The position numbers and the translations under genes are program-made. DNA of 64,000 nucleotides from Cyclobacteriaceae bacterium (GTDB taxonomy: Bacteria; Bacteroidota; Bacteroidia; Cytophagales; Cyclobacteriaceae): the NCBI GenBank assembly GCA_019638355.1, contig JAHBTY010000003.1, positions 269,325-333,324 on the forward strand. The letters run 5' to 3'. The notes below the pieces were generated by a model. That model was not told the DNA's origin and searched no databases. It worked only from the letters and a program-made list of their open reading frames with translations. Positions 1 to 8,931 of the stretch are shown one piece after another. The stretch's first letter is position 1, and each line of letters begins with the position of its first letter.

Positions 1-564
1 AAAGATCTGATTCCAGATGTGGACAAAAAATACAGAACCATCAATAAAAAATCAGGAAGAGCTTTGGGTGGCTTAAGTATGGGTGGATTCGGGGCGCTGG
101 CAGTTGGGTTAAAAAATCCAGATATGTTCGGTTTTATATTCAGCAGCGCAGGTGCCATTAACTTTTGTAAAAATATAAAACAAGAATTGGCCCGCGACAC
201 GGTTGATTGGAACAGTCCGCAACTTTGGAGCGATGATAAAAAGGTGGTGGACATTACGGGATTCAGCAATGCAAAAGAAAGGACACCGCAGGGTTTTGTG
301 TTCAAAACATACGCTGATGTTGATCGATATGATCCATATACATTGTTCCAAAAAATTGATACAGCAAGCCTTCCGCATATTCACTTAGACTGTGGCAATC
401 AAGACGATTTTCAGCATGATGCTTACGAATTTCTGCAACAAGTAAAGCTGCGAACATCTCGCTATAGCTTCATTTCACTTCCGGGGGGGCATGATGTGCC
501 TTACTGGAGAGAAAGTATTCAGCATACCTTTTTAGTAATGCACCACATTAAATTTTTCAGGTAA
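1..564 (+). CDS. Putative esterase (alpha/beta hydrolase, esterase D type), 5' end cut by window
   Basis: The frame is open to base 1, so the gene starts upstream and only the C-terminal part (about 187 residues) is present; the GTG at 19 is an internal codon, not a start. The nucleophile elbow GLSMGG is visible, followed by a D-containing segment (DCGNQDDF) and a late GGHDVPYW with the likely catalytic His, in the order expected for the putative-esterase family (PF00756). The stretch 'DLIPDVDKKYRTI' just before the elbow is typical of that family. Substrate is unknown; acyl or feruloyl ester hydrolysis is usual for the fold. It is followed 16 bp later by two ABC permeases on the same strand. 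Confidence 0.85.
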   Translation, partial: KDLIPDVDKKYRTINKKSGRALGGLSMGGFGALAVGLKNPDMFGFIFSSAGAINFCKNIKQELARDTVDWNSPQLWSDDKKVVDITGFSNAKERTPQGFVFKTYADVDRYDPYTLFQKIDTASLPHIHLDCGNQDDFQHDAYEFLQQVKLRTSRYSFISLPGGHDVPYWRESIQHTFLVMHHIKFFR

Positions 565-580
565 TAATAAATTAAATAGT

Positions 581-1996
581 ATGATAACCCTTATCGCCAA
601 AAAAGAATTGAAAGAGACCTTTCGGGATGGAAGGTTTCGCATCACGGCAATCATCGTATTTGCTTTATTGATCGCTTCAGTGTTCGTCAGCAAATCGTAT
701 TACGAATCGATAAACGCGCAACATGAAGCGGCACGAAATAATGCCCGAAACATCTGGGAAGGCCAGGGAAAGAAAAATCCGCACTCGGCTGCCCACTATG
801 GCACGTATGCTTTCAAGCCTAAATATCCCATGGCACTTATCGACAATGGTGTTGATAAATATGCAGGCGTAAGCATTTATCTGGAAGCACATGCCCGTAA
901 CCAGGCGCAATACATGGCCGCGCAAGATCAAACAGCATTGGCCCGCTTTGGTGATTTAACGCCCGATTTTATACTACTCTTCATCATTCCACTGTTCATC
1001 ATTTTGAATGGTTTTCATGCCTTTACACGCGAACGCGAAAGTGGCACGCTGAAACTCTTGCAAAGCCAGGGTGTACCCGGTTGGAAATTAGCACTTGGCA
1101 AGTGGCTCGGACTTTTCGTTCCAGTCATATTGATTGTATTACCGGTCTATGTCTTGGCCATACTATTCCTTTCCAACCTCAATAATTATGGTGAGTTCAG
1201 TCTGGCGGCCCTTACTGGTTTGTTCGTGATTTACTTAGTGTACTATGCGGTGTTTGCTAACCTCACACTATTAGTATCATCGCTCTTCAAAAAATCAAGT
1301 CTTGCATTTGTGGCCTTGTTGGCTTTGTGGATGGTGGCTTGTCTGGCCACTCCAAAACTCTCTACCAATCTGGCGCAGAAACTCTATTCATACCCAACAC
1401 AACTTGAGTTTGAAGAACAAATCGCTAAAGCCAAAAGCAGCGGATTAAACGGCCATGAACCGTGGAGCGATGCCGCTAAAAAATTAGAAGCTGAAACACT
1501 GAAGCAATATGGTGTGGATAGCATTTCGCAATTGCCTTTTAATTGGGATGGTTTTCTTATGCAAAAAGGCGAAGAGCATGAAGCACAAATTTATTTTGAG
1601 CACTATGATCTGTTGAAGAAAACCAATGCCAAACAATCGCAGGTATATCAATATACCTCAGTACTCTCTCCGTTTTTACCTACACGATTTTTATCCATGG
1701 CTTTGTGCCGCACCGATTACAATTCACATTGGGCTTTTGCCGATGCTGCAGAAAAATACCGTTTACTATTGGTGGGCAAAATGAATGGCGACATGGTAGA
1801 TAATTCCAAGACAGGCGATTGGGATTACCTGGCCGATGAAAAACTCTGGGAGTCTGTGCCAGGATTTGAATATCAACCTCCGGCTTATGCCGCAGTAATA
1901 GCTGCTAACCAAAGCAACTTCGCTACCCTGATGGCGTGGCTCGTTGTATCATTCGGTTTGCTCTACATCGTGGTTTCAAAAATTAAAGTCAATTAA
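581..1996 (+). CDS. ABC-2 type transporter permease, DUF3526 family (first of a pair)
   Basis: This 471-residue membrane protein has one N-terminal membrane segment (about residues 18-38), a long extracytoplasmic region, a cluster of hydrophobic segments (about 128-265) and a last segment near the C-terminus (about 445-465). The segment TRERESGTLKLLQSQG after the first cluster helix is the typical coupling region of ABC-2/NosY-like permeases. The DUF3526 family forms paired permeases in Bacteroidota. No ATPase gene is visible; it probably lies upstream of the window. The next gene, 12 bp downstream, is a paralogue, so the two likely form a heterodimer. The exported substrate is unknown. Confidence 0.85.
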   Translation: MITLIAKKELKETFRDGRFRITAIIVFALLIASVFVSKSYYESINAQHEAARNNARNIWEGQGKKNPHSAAHYGTYAFKPKYPMALIDNGVDKYAGVSIYLEAHARNQAQYMAAQDQTALARFGDLTPDFILLFIIPLFIILNGFHAFTRERESGTLKLLQSQGVPGWKLALGKWLGLFVPVILIVLPVYVLAILFLSNLNNYGEFSLAALTGLFVIYLVYYAVFANLTLLVSSLFKKSSLAFVALLALWMVACLATPKLSTNLAQKLYSYPTQLEFEEQIAKAKSSGLNGHEPWSDAAKKLEAETLKQYGVDSISQLPFNWDGFLMQKGEEHEAQIYFEHYDLLKKTNAKQSQVYQYTSVLSPFLPTRFLSMALCRTDYNSHWAFADAAEKYRLLLVGKMNGDMVDNSKTGDWDYLADEKLWESVPGFEYQPPAYAAVIAANQSNFATLMAWLVVSFGLLYIVVSKIKVN

Positions 1997-2008
1997 ACTT
2001 ACCTCACC

Positions 2009-3436
2009 ATGTTTACACCTGCTCGTTATGAATGGATTTTGCTGCTTCGCGATCGTTGGATCACCATACTTTTTATCTTGTTCTTTTGTGTTACGCTTTT
2101 TGCCGTACTCAATGGACAGGAAAAAGTGATTGAACGAAAAACTTCTATCACGAAAGTAAAAGAAGAAGCACAACTGGCAGAACTAAAGTATGCAAATGAT
2201 ATTGACTCACTCAGCCGAGGATTGAAGACAGCACCAGAGCCGTGGCTTGATCCACGCTCGTTAAGCGTATATGGGCAACGGGCTGGGCGTGTTGTAGCAA
2301 TGGATGCACAGCCGTTGGCATTGATTTCGACAGGACAAAGCGATTTATATACTCACACAGTAAAACCAAAATTGTATGGCGAAGCAAATGCATTAGGCTT
2401 TTCGGAATTATCAAATCCGGTACAGCTCATGTTTGGCTCGTTCGATCTGGCATTTGTTTGTATTTATCTATTGCCTTTGCTGGTATTGGCTTTTAGTTAC
2501 AATCTGTTATCGGCCGACAAGGAATCGGGTGTGTTGCGTTTAACAATTTCGCAACCCATCTCACTGTACAAATGGTTATTCGGCAAATTAGTAGTACGCT
2601 TTGTGGTGTTGGCAGCTATCATCGTAACTTCAATCGTAATCAGTTTACTATTTGCAGATGCAGCCATAGGGGGTGAAGTTGGTAAACTATTGCTGTTGGT
2701 ATTGGCCTATACTTTCTTTTGGTTTTCGGTGGCCTTTCTGGTTAATCTTTTTGGAGCTTCTTCGGGTACTAACGCCATTGCGTTAGTGTCTGTGTGGGTA
2801 GTACTTGTATTACTGATTCCATCTTTTATTTCGCAAAGCGCAAACACCTTGTACCCGGTTCCTTCGCGTATAAATATGATACATGAGTACCGTGTGGCTG
2901 AGGCTGAGAGCAATAAAAAAGCAAGCGAATTACTGGATGGATACCTGCGCGATCATCCTGAACTAGCCAGTAAGGATAGTACTTCAAAAAATCAATATAG
3001 TTTCTGGTTGAAGTACTTTGCCTCTGTAGAAGTTATTCAGGCTGCCGTAGAGCCCGTAGTATCAGTGTATGATGAAGCCCTCGAAGAACAGCAACAATGG
3101 GTTAGCCAATGGCGTGTGCTATCGCCAGCTGTATTACTCCAAAATAGTTTCAATGAATTGGCCGGCACCTCAACAGCTCATTATCAGGCTTTCAGAAAAC
3201 AAGTAGTAACATTTTCGGAAGCGTGGCGTAGTTTTTTTATACCCCGCATGTTTAGAAATGAAAGCATGAAACCTGAAGCACTAAAAAGTCTTCCGCAGCA
3301 CACTTATACCGTAACAGATGTAAGCACACATTTTATTACTGATTTTATCGGCATGTTGGTATTTGTTGCTATTGCTTTAAGCGGGAGTTTACTTGTGCAC
3401 AGGCGTTTTGTAGATACAGGGCTTACTACCGCGTAA
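2009..3436 (+). CDS. ABC-2 type transporter permease, DUF3526 family (second of a pair)
   Basis: This 475-residue paralogue of the preceding gene has the same architecture: N-terminal membrane segment (about 12-34), an extracytoplasmic region, a membrane cluster (about 150-275) and a final segment (about 445-465). The coupling segment SADKESGVLRLTISQP matches that of the first permease. It is expected to partner the first permease with an ATPase encoded elsewhere. Family assignment is from recognised features; the cargo cannot be read from the sequence. Thirteen bases separate it from the following outer-membrane protein gene, so co-transcription is likely. Confidence 0.85.
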   Translation: MFTPARYEWILLLRDRWITILFILFFCVTLFAVLNGQEKVIERKTSITKVKEEAQLAELKYANDIDSLSRGLKTAPEPWLDPRSLSVYGQRAGRVVAMDAQPLALISTGQSDLYTHTVKPKLYGEANALGFSELSNPVQLMFGSFDLAFVCIYLLPLLVLAFSYNLLSADKESGVLRLTISQPISLYKWLFGKLVVRFVVLAAIIVTSIVISLLFADAAIGGEVGKLLLLVLAYTFFWFSVAFLVNLFGASSGTNAIALVSVWVVLVLLIPSFISQSANTLYPVPSRINMIHEYRVAEAESNKKASELLDGYLRDHPELASKDSTSKNQYSFWLKYFASVEVIQAAVEPVVSVYDEALEEQQQWVSQWRVLSPAVLLQNSFNELAGTSTAHYQAFRKQVVTFSEAWRSFFIPRMFRNESMKPEALKSLPQHTYTVTDVSTHFITDFIGMLVFVAIALSGSLLVHRRFVDTGLTTA

Positions 3437-3449
3437 CCAGTATTAAGCT

Positions 3450-5639
3450 ATGTTCAAATGGTTTTTGTTATTCATATTATTGAATAACTGGGTAATGTTA
3501 ACAGCCCAAACAAATTTCGATCCGCCCGCTATCGCTCCATCATTTCGGGCTACACCAACTTTCGAAAGCATAACGCTGGATGGTAAACTTTCAGAATCAT
3601 CCTGGCAATTGGCCGAAGTGGTAAAAGATTTCTTTCGAATGGAACCCAGACAAGGTGGAAAGTATCTGTACGAAACCGAAGTGCGGGTGCTGTTCGACAA
3701 ACGGAATTTATACTTTGGTGTATTTTGTAAAGATAGTGTCGGTCGTAAAGGCATTCGGGTGCAGGATTATCGCAGAGATTTTATTTATGGCGATAACGAT
3801 GTATTCTATCTTCAGCTCGATCCGCAAAATCTAAAACGGTATTGTGTTTCCTTCCAAACAACTCCGCTAGGTACGCAACGCGACTTGCAAGCATTTGATG
3901 ATACCAACCGCGATAGCGACTGGGATGCGTTGTGGCGTGTGCGCACGCATGTTACCGATAGCGGGTACTATGCTGAGTTTGCCATTCCGTTTAAGTCGTT
4001 GCGCTATGATAAACAAACAGATTCGGCATCGTGGGGTGTAACCTTTGCGCGCATGGCTCGCAGAGATTATGAAGTAACAGCCTATCCGCAAATACCGCAG
4101 GCTTATTCGCCTTACCGCATGACGTATGCTGCACAAATGAAAGGACTTGTATTGCCACCGCCCTCTGCCAACATTCGTATACAACCTTATGGGTTGGTTC
4201 AATACACTAAGAACAGAAGTGCTACAGAACAAATAACCGAAAGTACCGAGTGGAAAGCAGGAGGTGAAATCAAGTGGGCCATTACACCGCATAGTGTGCT
4301 GGATGTTACGTTCAACACAGATTTTGCACAAGCCGATGTAGATAGGGCCGTGAACAATCTTACGCGGTTCAATGTGTTCTTCCCTGAACGCAGGCAATTC
4401 TTTCTGGAAAACTCTGGCGTGTATGCCGGTGCCAACATAGAAGGCATTAATCCTTTTTTTAGCAGAACCATTGGTTTAGCCAATTCACAATTTAATGCGG
4501 GTTCGGTACCAATTGATGCCGGGCTTCGCTTTACCGATCGCACCCAGAAAAGAACATGGGCTGGCATGTATGTACGACAGCGTGCCACCGATTTTCAGGG
4601 TGCTGCTAATTTTGGTGTGATGCGGTACCTAAAAAATTATGGAAAGCAAAATAACATGGGTGCCATGATTACCCATCGGTTAGATGAAACCGACCCGGAA
4701 AAAGGATTGCTGCAACAGCAGAATACCACCGTTACCGTGGATGGATTTATCCGACCAGATGATACCTGGACTATTCAATACCTGGCTTCTGCTTCGCGCG
4801 ATAACACGAACGACTCATTAGGTTTTGCCGGAAGTTTTTATGCTGGCCGGTTTTTACCGAAATGGTATTATGGATGGGTTAGCAAAGTTGTAAGCGAGAA
4901 GTATGTGCCGGGCATGGGCTTTGTGTTTGCACAGAACACTATTCATCATAACCCGGGCGGGTACTTTATCTGGCGCCCCAGGAAATGGAAATTTATACGC
5001 AGGTTCGATCCTGGATTTTTCGTGAATTACTATCACGATGCAAATGATCTTTCCTTTCAACAGGCAGATTTATACTTATTTCCAATCTATACCATTTTTC
5101 AGGATGGTAGTTTCTTCGAGTATGCCATCACACCTACCTGGCAAAACATCAATTTTAATTTCAATATTCTTGGAATTCCTATCGCGCAAGCAACTTATTA
5201 TTACACACGCCATCGCTTAAACTATCGAACGGATCAATCGAAAAAAATTGCCATGAATGGGAGTTATGAGTTTGGCGATTATTATAATGGCAAACTTGCT
5301 ACTACTAACGTTGGTGCGCGCATTGCACCCATTCCCAACATTGCAATAACTTTTAATTATGAATACAACGATTTTGCTGCAGTAGGAAGTGAATTGCGAA
5401 ACCAATATACCTCATTGCTAACAGGTGGATTACGGTTAGCATGGGATGCTAACATTCAGGCCGCGGTTTTTTACCAATACAATTCGTTTAATGATCAAGG
5501 GAGGTGGAATGTGCGCGGTAGCTGGCAGTTTGCTCCATTAAGTTTTTTGTACCTGGTATTTAATGAAACTAATTTTACCACTTCGTTGGAACGAAATCAA
5601 TCTGCTATTTGTAAAATAAGCTATCTGAAACAGTTTTAA
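3450..5639 (+). CDS. DUF5916 outer-membrane protein with CBM9-like domain
   Basis: The 729-residue protein starts with a signal peptide ending near 'VMLTAQ' (residues 1-20). Residues about 30-225 resemble the carbohydrate-binding family 9-like domain (SESSWQLAEVVKDFFRMEP, then FDKRNLYFGVFCKD), and the rest is rich in alternating aromatic beta-strands as in DUF5916 beta-barrels. The chain ends in Phe, as outer-membrane barrels often do. The motif NVFFPERRQFFLEN is characteristic of the family. Molecular function is unknown. It lies in a tight same-strand run with the two ABC permeases upstream and a flavoenzyme 3 bp downstream. Confidence 0.88.
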   Translation: MFKWFLLFILLNNWVMLTAQTNFDPPAIAPSFRATPTFESITLDGKLSESSWQLAEVVKDFFRMEPRQGGKYLYETEVRVLFDKRNLYFGVFCKDSVGRKGIRVQDYRRDFIYGDNDVFYLQLDPQNLKRYCVSFQTTPLGTQRDLQAFDDTNRDSDWDALWRVRTHVTDSGYYAEFAIPFKSLRYDKQTDSASWGVTFARMARRDYEVTAYPQIPQAYSPYRMTYAAQMKGLVLPPPSANIRIQPYGLVQYTKNRSATEQITESTEWKAGGEIKWAITPHSVLDVTFNTDFAQADVDRAVNNLTRFNVFFPERRQFFLENSGVYAGANIEGINPFFSRTIGLANSQFNAGSVPIDAGLRFTDRTQKRTWAGMYVRQRATDFQGAANFGVMRYLKNYGKQNNMGAMITHRLDETDPEKGLLQQQNTTVTVDGFIRPDDTWTIQYLASASRDNTNDSLGFAGSFYAGRFLPKWYYGWVSKVVSEKYVPGMGFVFAQNTIHHNPGGYFIWRPRKWKFIRRFDPGFFVNYYHDANDLSFQQADLYLFPIYTIFQDGSFFEYAITPTWQNINFNFNILGIPIAQATYYYTRHRLNYRTDQSKKIAMNGSYEFGDYYNGKLATTNVGARIAPIPNIAITFNYEYNDFAAVGSELRNQYTSLLTGGLRLAWDANIQAAVFYQYNSFNDQGRWNVRGSWQFAPLSFLYLVFNETNFTTSLERNQSAICKISYLKQF

Positions 5640-5642
5640 GAG

Positions 5643-6539
5643 ATGAGTAAATACGATGTAATTATAATTGGTGGCAGCTATGCCGGCCTATCCGCTGCCA
5701 TGGCCTTGGGCCGTTCGTTGCGTTCTGTATTAGTAATTGATGCCGGCAATCCTTGCAATAAACAAACACCACATTCACATAATTTTATTACACACGATGG
5801 CGAAGCTCCTGCCAACATTTTGGCACAAGCCAGAAAGCAAGTGGAAGTTTACAAAACGGTACAGTTTGTTTCGGATGAAGCCATTGAAGGAAAAGGCGAG
5901 AATGGAAACTTTGAAGTGAACACGAAAAGTGGAAAAATCTTTCAGGCAAAGAAATTGCTTTTTGCTACCGGACTAAAAGATACACACGAAGTAAAAGGGT
6001 TTGAGGCTTGTTGGGGAATTTCTGTTATTCACTGCCCATATTGTCATGGTTACGAAGTACGCGATAAGCAGATTGGTATTGTCTCTAACGGAGAACATGC
6101 CTTTCATATAACTAAGCTGGTTTATAACCTAAGCAAAAATATTACTGTTTACACAAATGGTAAGTCAACCTTAACAGATGAACAAACTGCAAAGCTGGCA
6201 AACCGAAATATTATGGTTGTGGAAGATAAACTTGCGGAAGCCATGCATGAACAAGGTCATATTAAACAATTGATATTTAAAAATGGAGAGCGTGTTAGCG
6301 TTGATGCATTGTTTGTAAAGCCAAACTCCACACAGCATTGTACCATTCCTGAAAAGTTGGGGTGCAAACTAACTGAGCATGAGTTTTTGCAAGTGGATGA
6401 AATGCAAAATACTACGGTGGCTGGCATTTATGCTGCTGGAGATAATTGTACAATGATACGCTCGGTGGCCATGGCAATTGCAGCTGGAAATAAAGCCGGG
6501 GCTATTATTAATATGGATTTGACTAATGAGTTGTTTTAA
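5643..6539 (+). CDS. NAD(P)/FAD-dependent oxidoreductase, thioredoxin-reductase-like
   Basis: The 298-residue protein shows an N-terminal FAD-binding segment (VIIIGGSYAGLSA, residues 6-18), a redox-active CPYC at 131-134 in the position used by thioredoxin reductases, and a C-terminal AGDN flavin-binding motif. The expected NADPH-site glycines are replaced by GIVSNGEHAF near 145-155, so nucleotide use may differ from true TrxB. Small proteins of this type are annotated as thioredoxin reductase-like in many bacteria; the physiological partner is unknown. It starts 3 bp after the DUF5916 gene. I prefer the generic name over trxB because of the altered second nucleotide site. Confidence 0.85.
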   Translation: MSKYDVIIIGGSYAGLSAAMALGRSLRSVLVIDAGNPCNKQTPHSHNFITHDGEAPANILAQARKQVEVYKTVQFVSDEAIEGKGENGNFEVNTKSGKIFQAKKLLFATGLKDTHEVKGFEACWGISVIHCPYCHGYEVRDKQIGIVSNGEHAFHITKLVYNLSKNITVYTNGKSTLTDEQTAKLANRNIMVVEDKLAEAMHEQGHIKQLIFKNGERVSVDALFVKPNSTQHCTIPEKLGCKLTEHEFLQVDEMQNTTVAGIYAAGDNCTMIRSVAMAIAAGNKAGAIINMDLTNELF

Positions 6540-6567
6540 TGGGCTGATTAAAACTGAAATAATCCAG

Positions 6568-6598
6568 TTGATTGGTAATTAACCCTGCATTACATTTG
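6568..6598 (+). promoter_or_regulatory. Bacteroidota-type promoter, leaderless arrangement
   Basis: TTG at 6568-6570, a 20-nt spacer and TACATTTG at 6591-6598 match the -33/-7 consensus. Only four bases (ctcc) separate the -7 box from the GTG start at 6603, so transcription would begin at or next to the start codon. Confidence 0.6.
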
Positions 6599-6602
6599 CT
6601 CC

Positions 6603-6977
6603 GTGTTGAAGCGATTGGCAATAACGATGATTCTTTTCAGCATGGTGCTACACAGCGCCAGCAGATTGGGCGTTTTGTCTTATCTCTACCAGCAACGCCA
6701 CGAAATAGGCTACACACTTGGCCTGATAGAAGAAGTACCAATTGCCATGTGTAATAGTGATTATGATTTTGGTGCAGGGTTGCATTTTGAATCTCACGAT
6801 ACGGATAGTTCTTTACCGCCCATTGCCTTTACGGCACATGAAATCCATTTATTCTATTCTCAGCCAGAGGCTCCCCTCAATACCGAACGAATAATAACGG
6901 CTGTAGCAAAACAATCGGCTGTTATTAATCGAACCTTTACATCACCTCCGCTTTCCATTTTTCATCCGCCTTGTTAA
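6603..6977 (+). CDS. Small His-rich hypothetical protein with C-terminal FHPPC
   Basis: The 124-residue protein begins with a GTG directly after a -7 box. Its N-terminus (MLKRLAITMILFSMVLHSAS) is hydrophobic and could be an uncleaved anchor or a signal sequence. It carries several His residues (H17, H33, H62, H65, H81, H84, H121), Cys50 in 'AMCNSDYDF' and a terminal Cys in FHPPC, a composition compatible with metal binding. I do not recognise a named family with certainty. It precedes a copper-type MbnP/MbnH-like operon, so a role in metal handling is an inference from position and composition only. Confidence 0.7.
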   Translation: MLKRLAITMILFSMVLHSASRLGVLSYLYQQRHEIGYTLGLIEEVPIAMCNSDYDFGAGLHFESHDTDSSLPPIAFTAHEIHLFYSQPEAPLNTERIITAVAKQSAVINRTFTSPPLSIFHPPC

Positions 6978-7006
6978 GGCAACAATAACTTTTATTTAAA
7001 GTAAAG

Positions 7007-7072
7007 AGTGAGTGCAGACACCCATGTGCATGCACCAGGGTACTGATTGCTGATTACACGTCTGTACTCACT
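7007..7072 (+). promoter_or_regulatory. Long-range RNA stem upstream of mbnP-like gene (leader or terminator)
   Basis: AGTGAGTGCAGAC (7007-7019) can pair with GTCTGTACTCACT (7060-7072): 13 pairs with one G-U. The enclosed 40 nt contain a nested hairpin, ACCC (7019-7023 region) with GGGT near 7038-7041, around the perfect palindrome GTGCATGCAC. A pyrimidine-rich tract (TTCTTTTC) follows. It could be a terminator for the small upstream gene or a structured 5' leader of the mbnP-like operon. No known riboswitch class is recognised. Confidence 0.45.
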
Positions 7073-7108
7073 TCTTTTCAATTTATTTCTTTAACCATTT
7101 ATTCTTTT

Positions 7109-7900
7109 ATGAAAAAATTAATTTCCATGTTATTCATGGTCGCTATGACCGTATTTTTTACTTCATGTTCAGAAGATGATGCTGCTCCTGAAACGGGTAG
7201 CCTTGCCATAGAGTTTGATGCCTACGCGGGTACTCAAAATCTTGTATTAGGCACAGGAGTTTACCAAAACTCGTTGGATCAGGATTTTTCCGTTGATGTG
7301 TTGCGCTACTATATCAGTAACATCCGGTTAAAGCGACAAGACGGAACGTTTTATGAAGACCCGATGAGTGAAGACGGGTCGAAAGGTTATTACCTGATTG
7401 ATGATTCAGACGCGGCATCCACCATTGTTACACTGGAAGACGTACCAGCCGATCATTACATCGGTGCAGAGTTTACTATCGGAGTAGATGCAAATCGCGT
7501 ATCGCAAGGTGCGCAAACCGGTGCGCTTGATCCGGCTAATAATTTATTCTGGAGTTGGAATGCGGGTTACATTTTTGTTCAATTGGAGGGTACATCACCT
7601 CAATCAAATGAAGAAGATGATTTAATCCTTTTTCATGTTGGTGGTTATAAAACAGATGTGGCCAACCCGAATCTTAAAAACAACATTCGGGTAAAGTCTA
7701 TCTCGTTTGGTGGTGATGAAGCGCACGTAAGTGCCAGTGCCGAACCCGAAATTCATGTGATTGTTGACATCAAAAAGTTTTTTGAAGGTGGTACCGTGGT
7801 AGATTTTTCAACCACAGCTCCTTGCCATTCCCCAACCTGTGGCGAAAGCATTGCCAATAATTACGTAGAGGCTTTTGTATTTGATCACATGCATCAATAA
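7109..7900 (+). CDS. MbnP-like lipoprotein, probable copper-binding protein
   Basis: The 263-residue protein starts with a lipoprotein signal ending in FTSC (Cys20), so it is probably anchored in a membrane facing the periplasm or cell surface. The body matches the MbnP-like domain: 'LAIEFDAYAGTQNLVLGTGVYQ', 'VDVLRYYISNIRLK' and the hallmark 'FWSWNAGYIF' are all visible. In the studied relatives MbnP and CorA/MopE, a tryptophan is oxidised to kynurenine by a di-haem partner and helps bind copper; the next gene encodes such a partner. Late cysteines (CHSPTCGE) may form a disulfide. No methanobactin genes are nearby, so the role is inferred to be general copper handling. Confidence 0.85.
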   Translation: MKKLISMLFMVAMTVFFTSCSEDDAAPETGSLAIEFDAYAGTQNLVLGTGVYQNSLDQDFSVDVLRYYISNIRLKRQDGTFYEDPMSEDGSKGYYLIDDSDAASTIVTLEDVPADHYIGAEFTIGVDANRVSQGAQTGALDPANNLFWSWNAGYIFVQLEGTSPQSNEEDDLILFHVGGYKTDVANPNLKNNIRVKSISFGGDEAHVSASAEPEIHVIVDIKKFFEGGTVVDFSTTAPCHSPTCGESIANNYVEAFVFDHMHQ

Positions 7901-7905
7901 AAAGT

Positions 7906-8931
7906 ATGAAGAACCTGTTTGCGTGGCTGGTGGTATTGAGTCTGGTAGCTTGTGCAGACGAGGACGAAAGTCCTGCGGTGCAATTTTGGCAACCCGATGA
8001 TTTTCCACCAGCTACCTACACGTTTCAGAATAACCCGGTTACGGCACCTGGCTTCGAATTGGGTCGTATGCTTTTCTATGATCCTGTTTTTTCGAGAGAT
8101 AGTACCGTATCATGTGCTAACTGCCATTTACAAGCCGTTGCTTTTGCAGATCCGGCTCATAAAATAAGTGTGGGGATAAATGATCGGATAGGAACGCGTA
8201 ACGCTCCACCCATTTTTAACCTGGCGTTCAAGAGTAATTTTTTTTGGGATGGTGGTGTAAACCATATTGATTTCATACCCATCAACGCCATTGTTAATCC
8301 CAATGAGTTGGATCAGGATATTGATGTCCTAATCAGTAAACTAAATAAGTACAATCGCTACCCGCAAAAATTTAAAGATGCATTTAATAAGGCGAATATC
8401 GACTCGCAACAAATGTTATTCGCGTTATCGCAATTTATGGTGATGATGGTATCGGCCAACAGCCGGTACGATCAGTATGTAAATGGCAATAAGTCGGTAT
8501 TAGCCGAACAGGAAATTCGTGGTCTTGCATTGGTAGAAAGCAAATGTACTTCGTGCCATACGCCACCGCTGTTTACTAATGATGGCTTTGCCAACAATGG
8601 GTTGGATACAGAATTTACTGATCGCGGTCGGGCCATCATTACCGAATCGGAAAATGATGTTGGCAAATTTCGTGTGCCTACGTTGCGTAATGTGGAACTC
8701 ACGGATCCATACATGCATGATGGGCGGTTCCGAACGCTCGAACAAGTACTCACACACTATCAACAAGGTGTAAAGGATTCGCCTACACTTGATCCGCTAC
8801 TGAAACAAAACGAAACACCGGGTATTGTTTTAAGCGATACTGAAAAAGCTGACATCATCGCTTTCTTGAAAACCCTTACCGACAGAAGTTTTACACAAGA
8901 CAAACGCTTTGCCAATCCATTTCTGCCATGA
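7906..8931 (+). CDS. Di-haem cytochrome c peroxidase family (MauG/MbnH-like) lipoprotein
   Basis: The 341-residue protein has a lipobox ending LVAC (Cys16) and two c-type haem motifs, CANCH at 70-74 and CTSCH at 214-218, in the arrangement of bacterial cytochrome c peroxidases and MauG/MbnH enzymes. The segment 'VPTLRNVELTDPYMHDGRF' is characteristic of the family and carries a conserved Met/His region. It starts 5 bp after the MbnP-like gene, the pairing known for MbnP/MbnH, where the di-haem enzyme modifies tryptophan of its partner. Simple peroxidase activity cannot be excluded. Its stop overlaps the next start (ATGA). Confidence 0.9.
   Translation: MKNLFAWLVVLSLVACADEDESPAVQFWQPDDFPPATYTFQNNPVTAPGFELGRMLFYDPVFSRDSTVSCANCHLQAVAFADPAHKISVGINDRIGTRNAPPIFNLAFKSNFFWDGGVNHIDFIPINAIVNPNELDQDIDVLISKLNKYNRYPQKFKDAFNKANIDSQQMLFALSQFMVMMVSANSRYDQYVNGNKSVLAEQEIRGLALVESKCTSCHTPPLFTNDGFANNGLDTEFTDRGRAIITESENDVGKFRVPTLRNVELTDPYMHDGRFRTLEQVLTHYQQGVKDSPTLDPLLKQNETPGIVLSDTEKADIIAFLKTLTDRSFTQDKRFANPFLP

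Noticed and set aside
3867-4397. Minus-strand open frame inside the DUF5916 gene
   Set aside because: It is a shadow of a well-supported coding region without its own promoter or homology.
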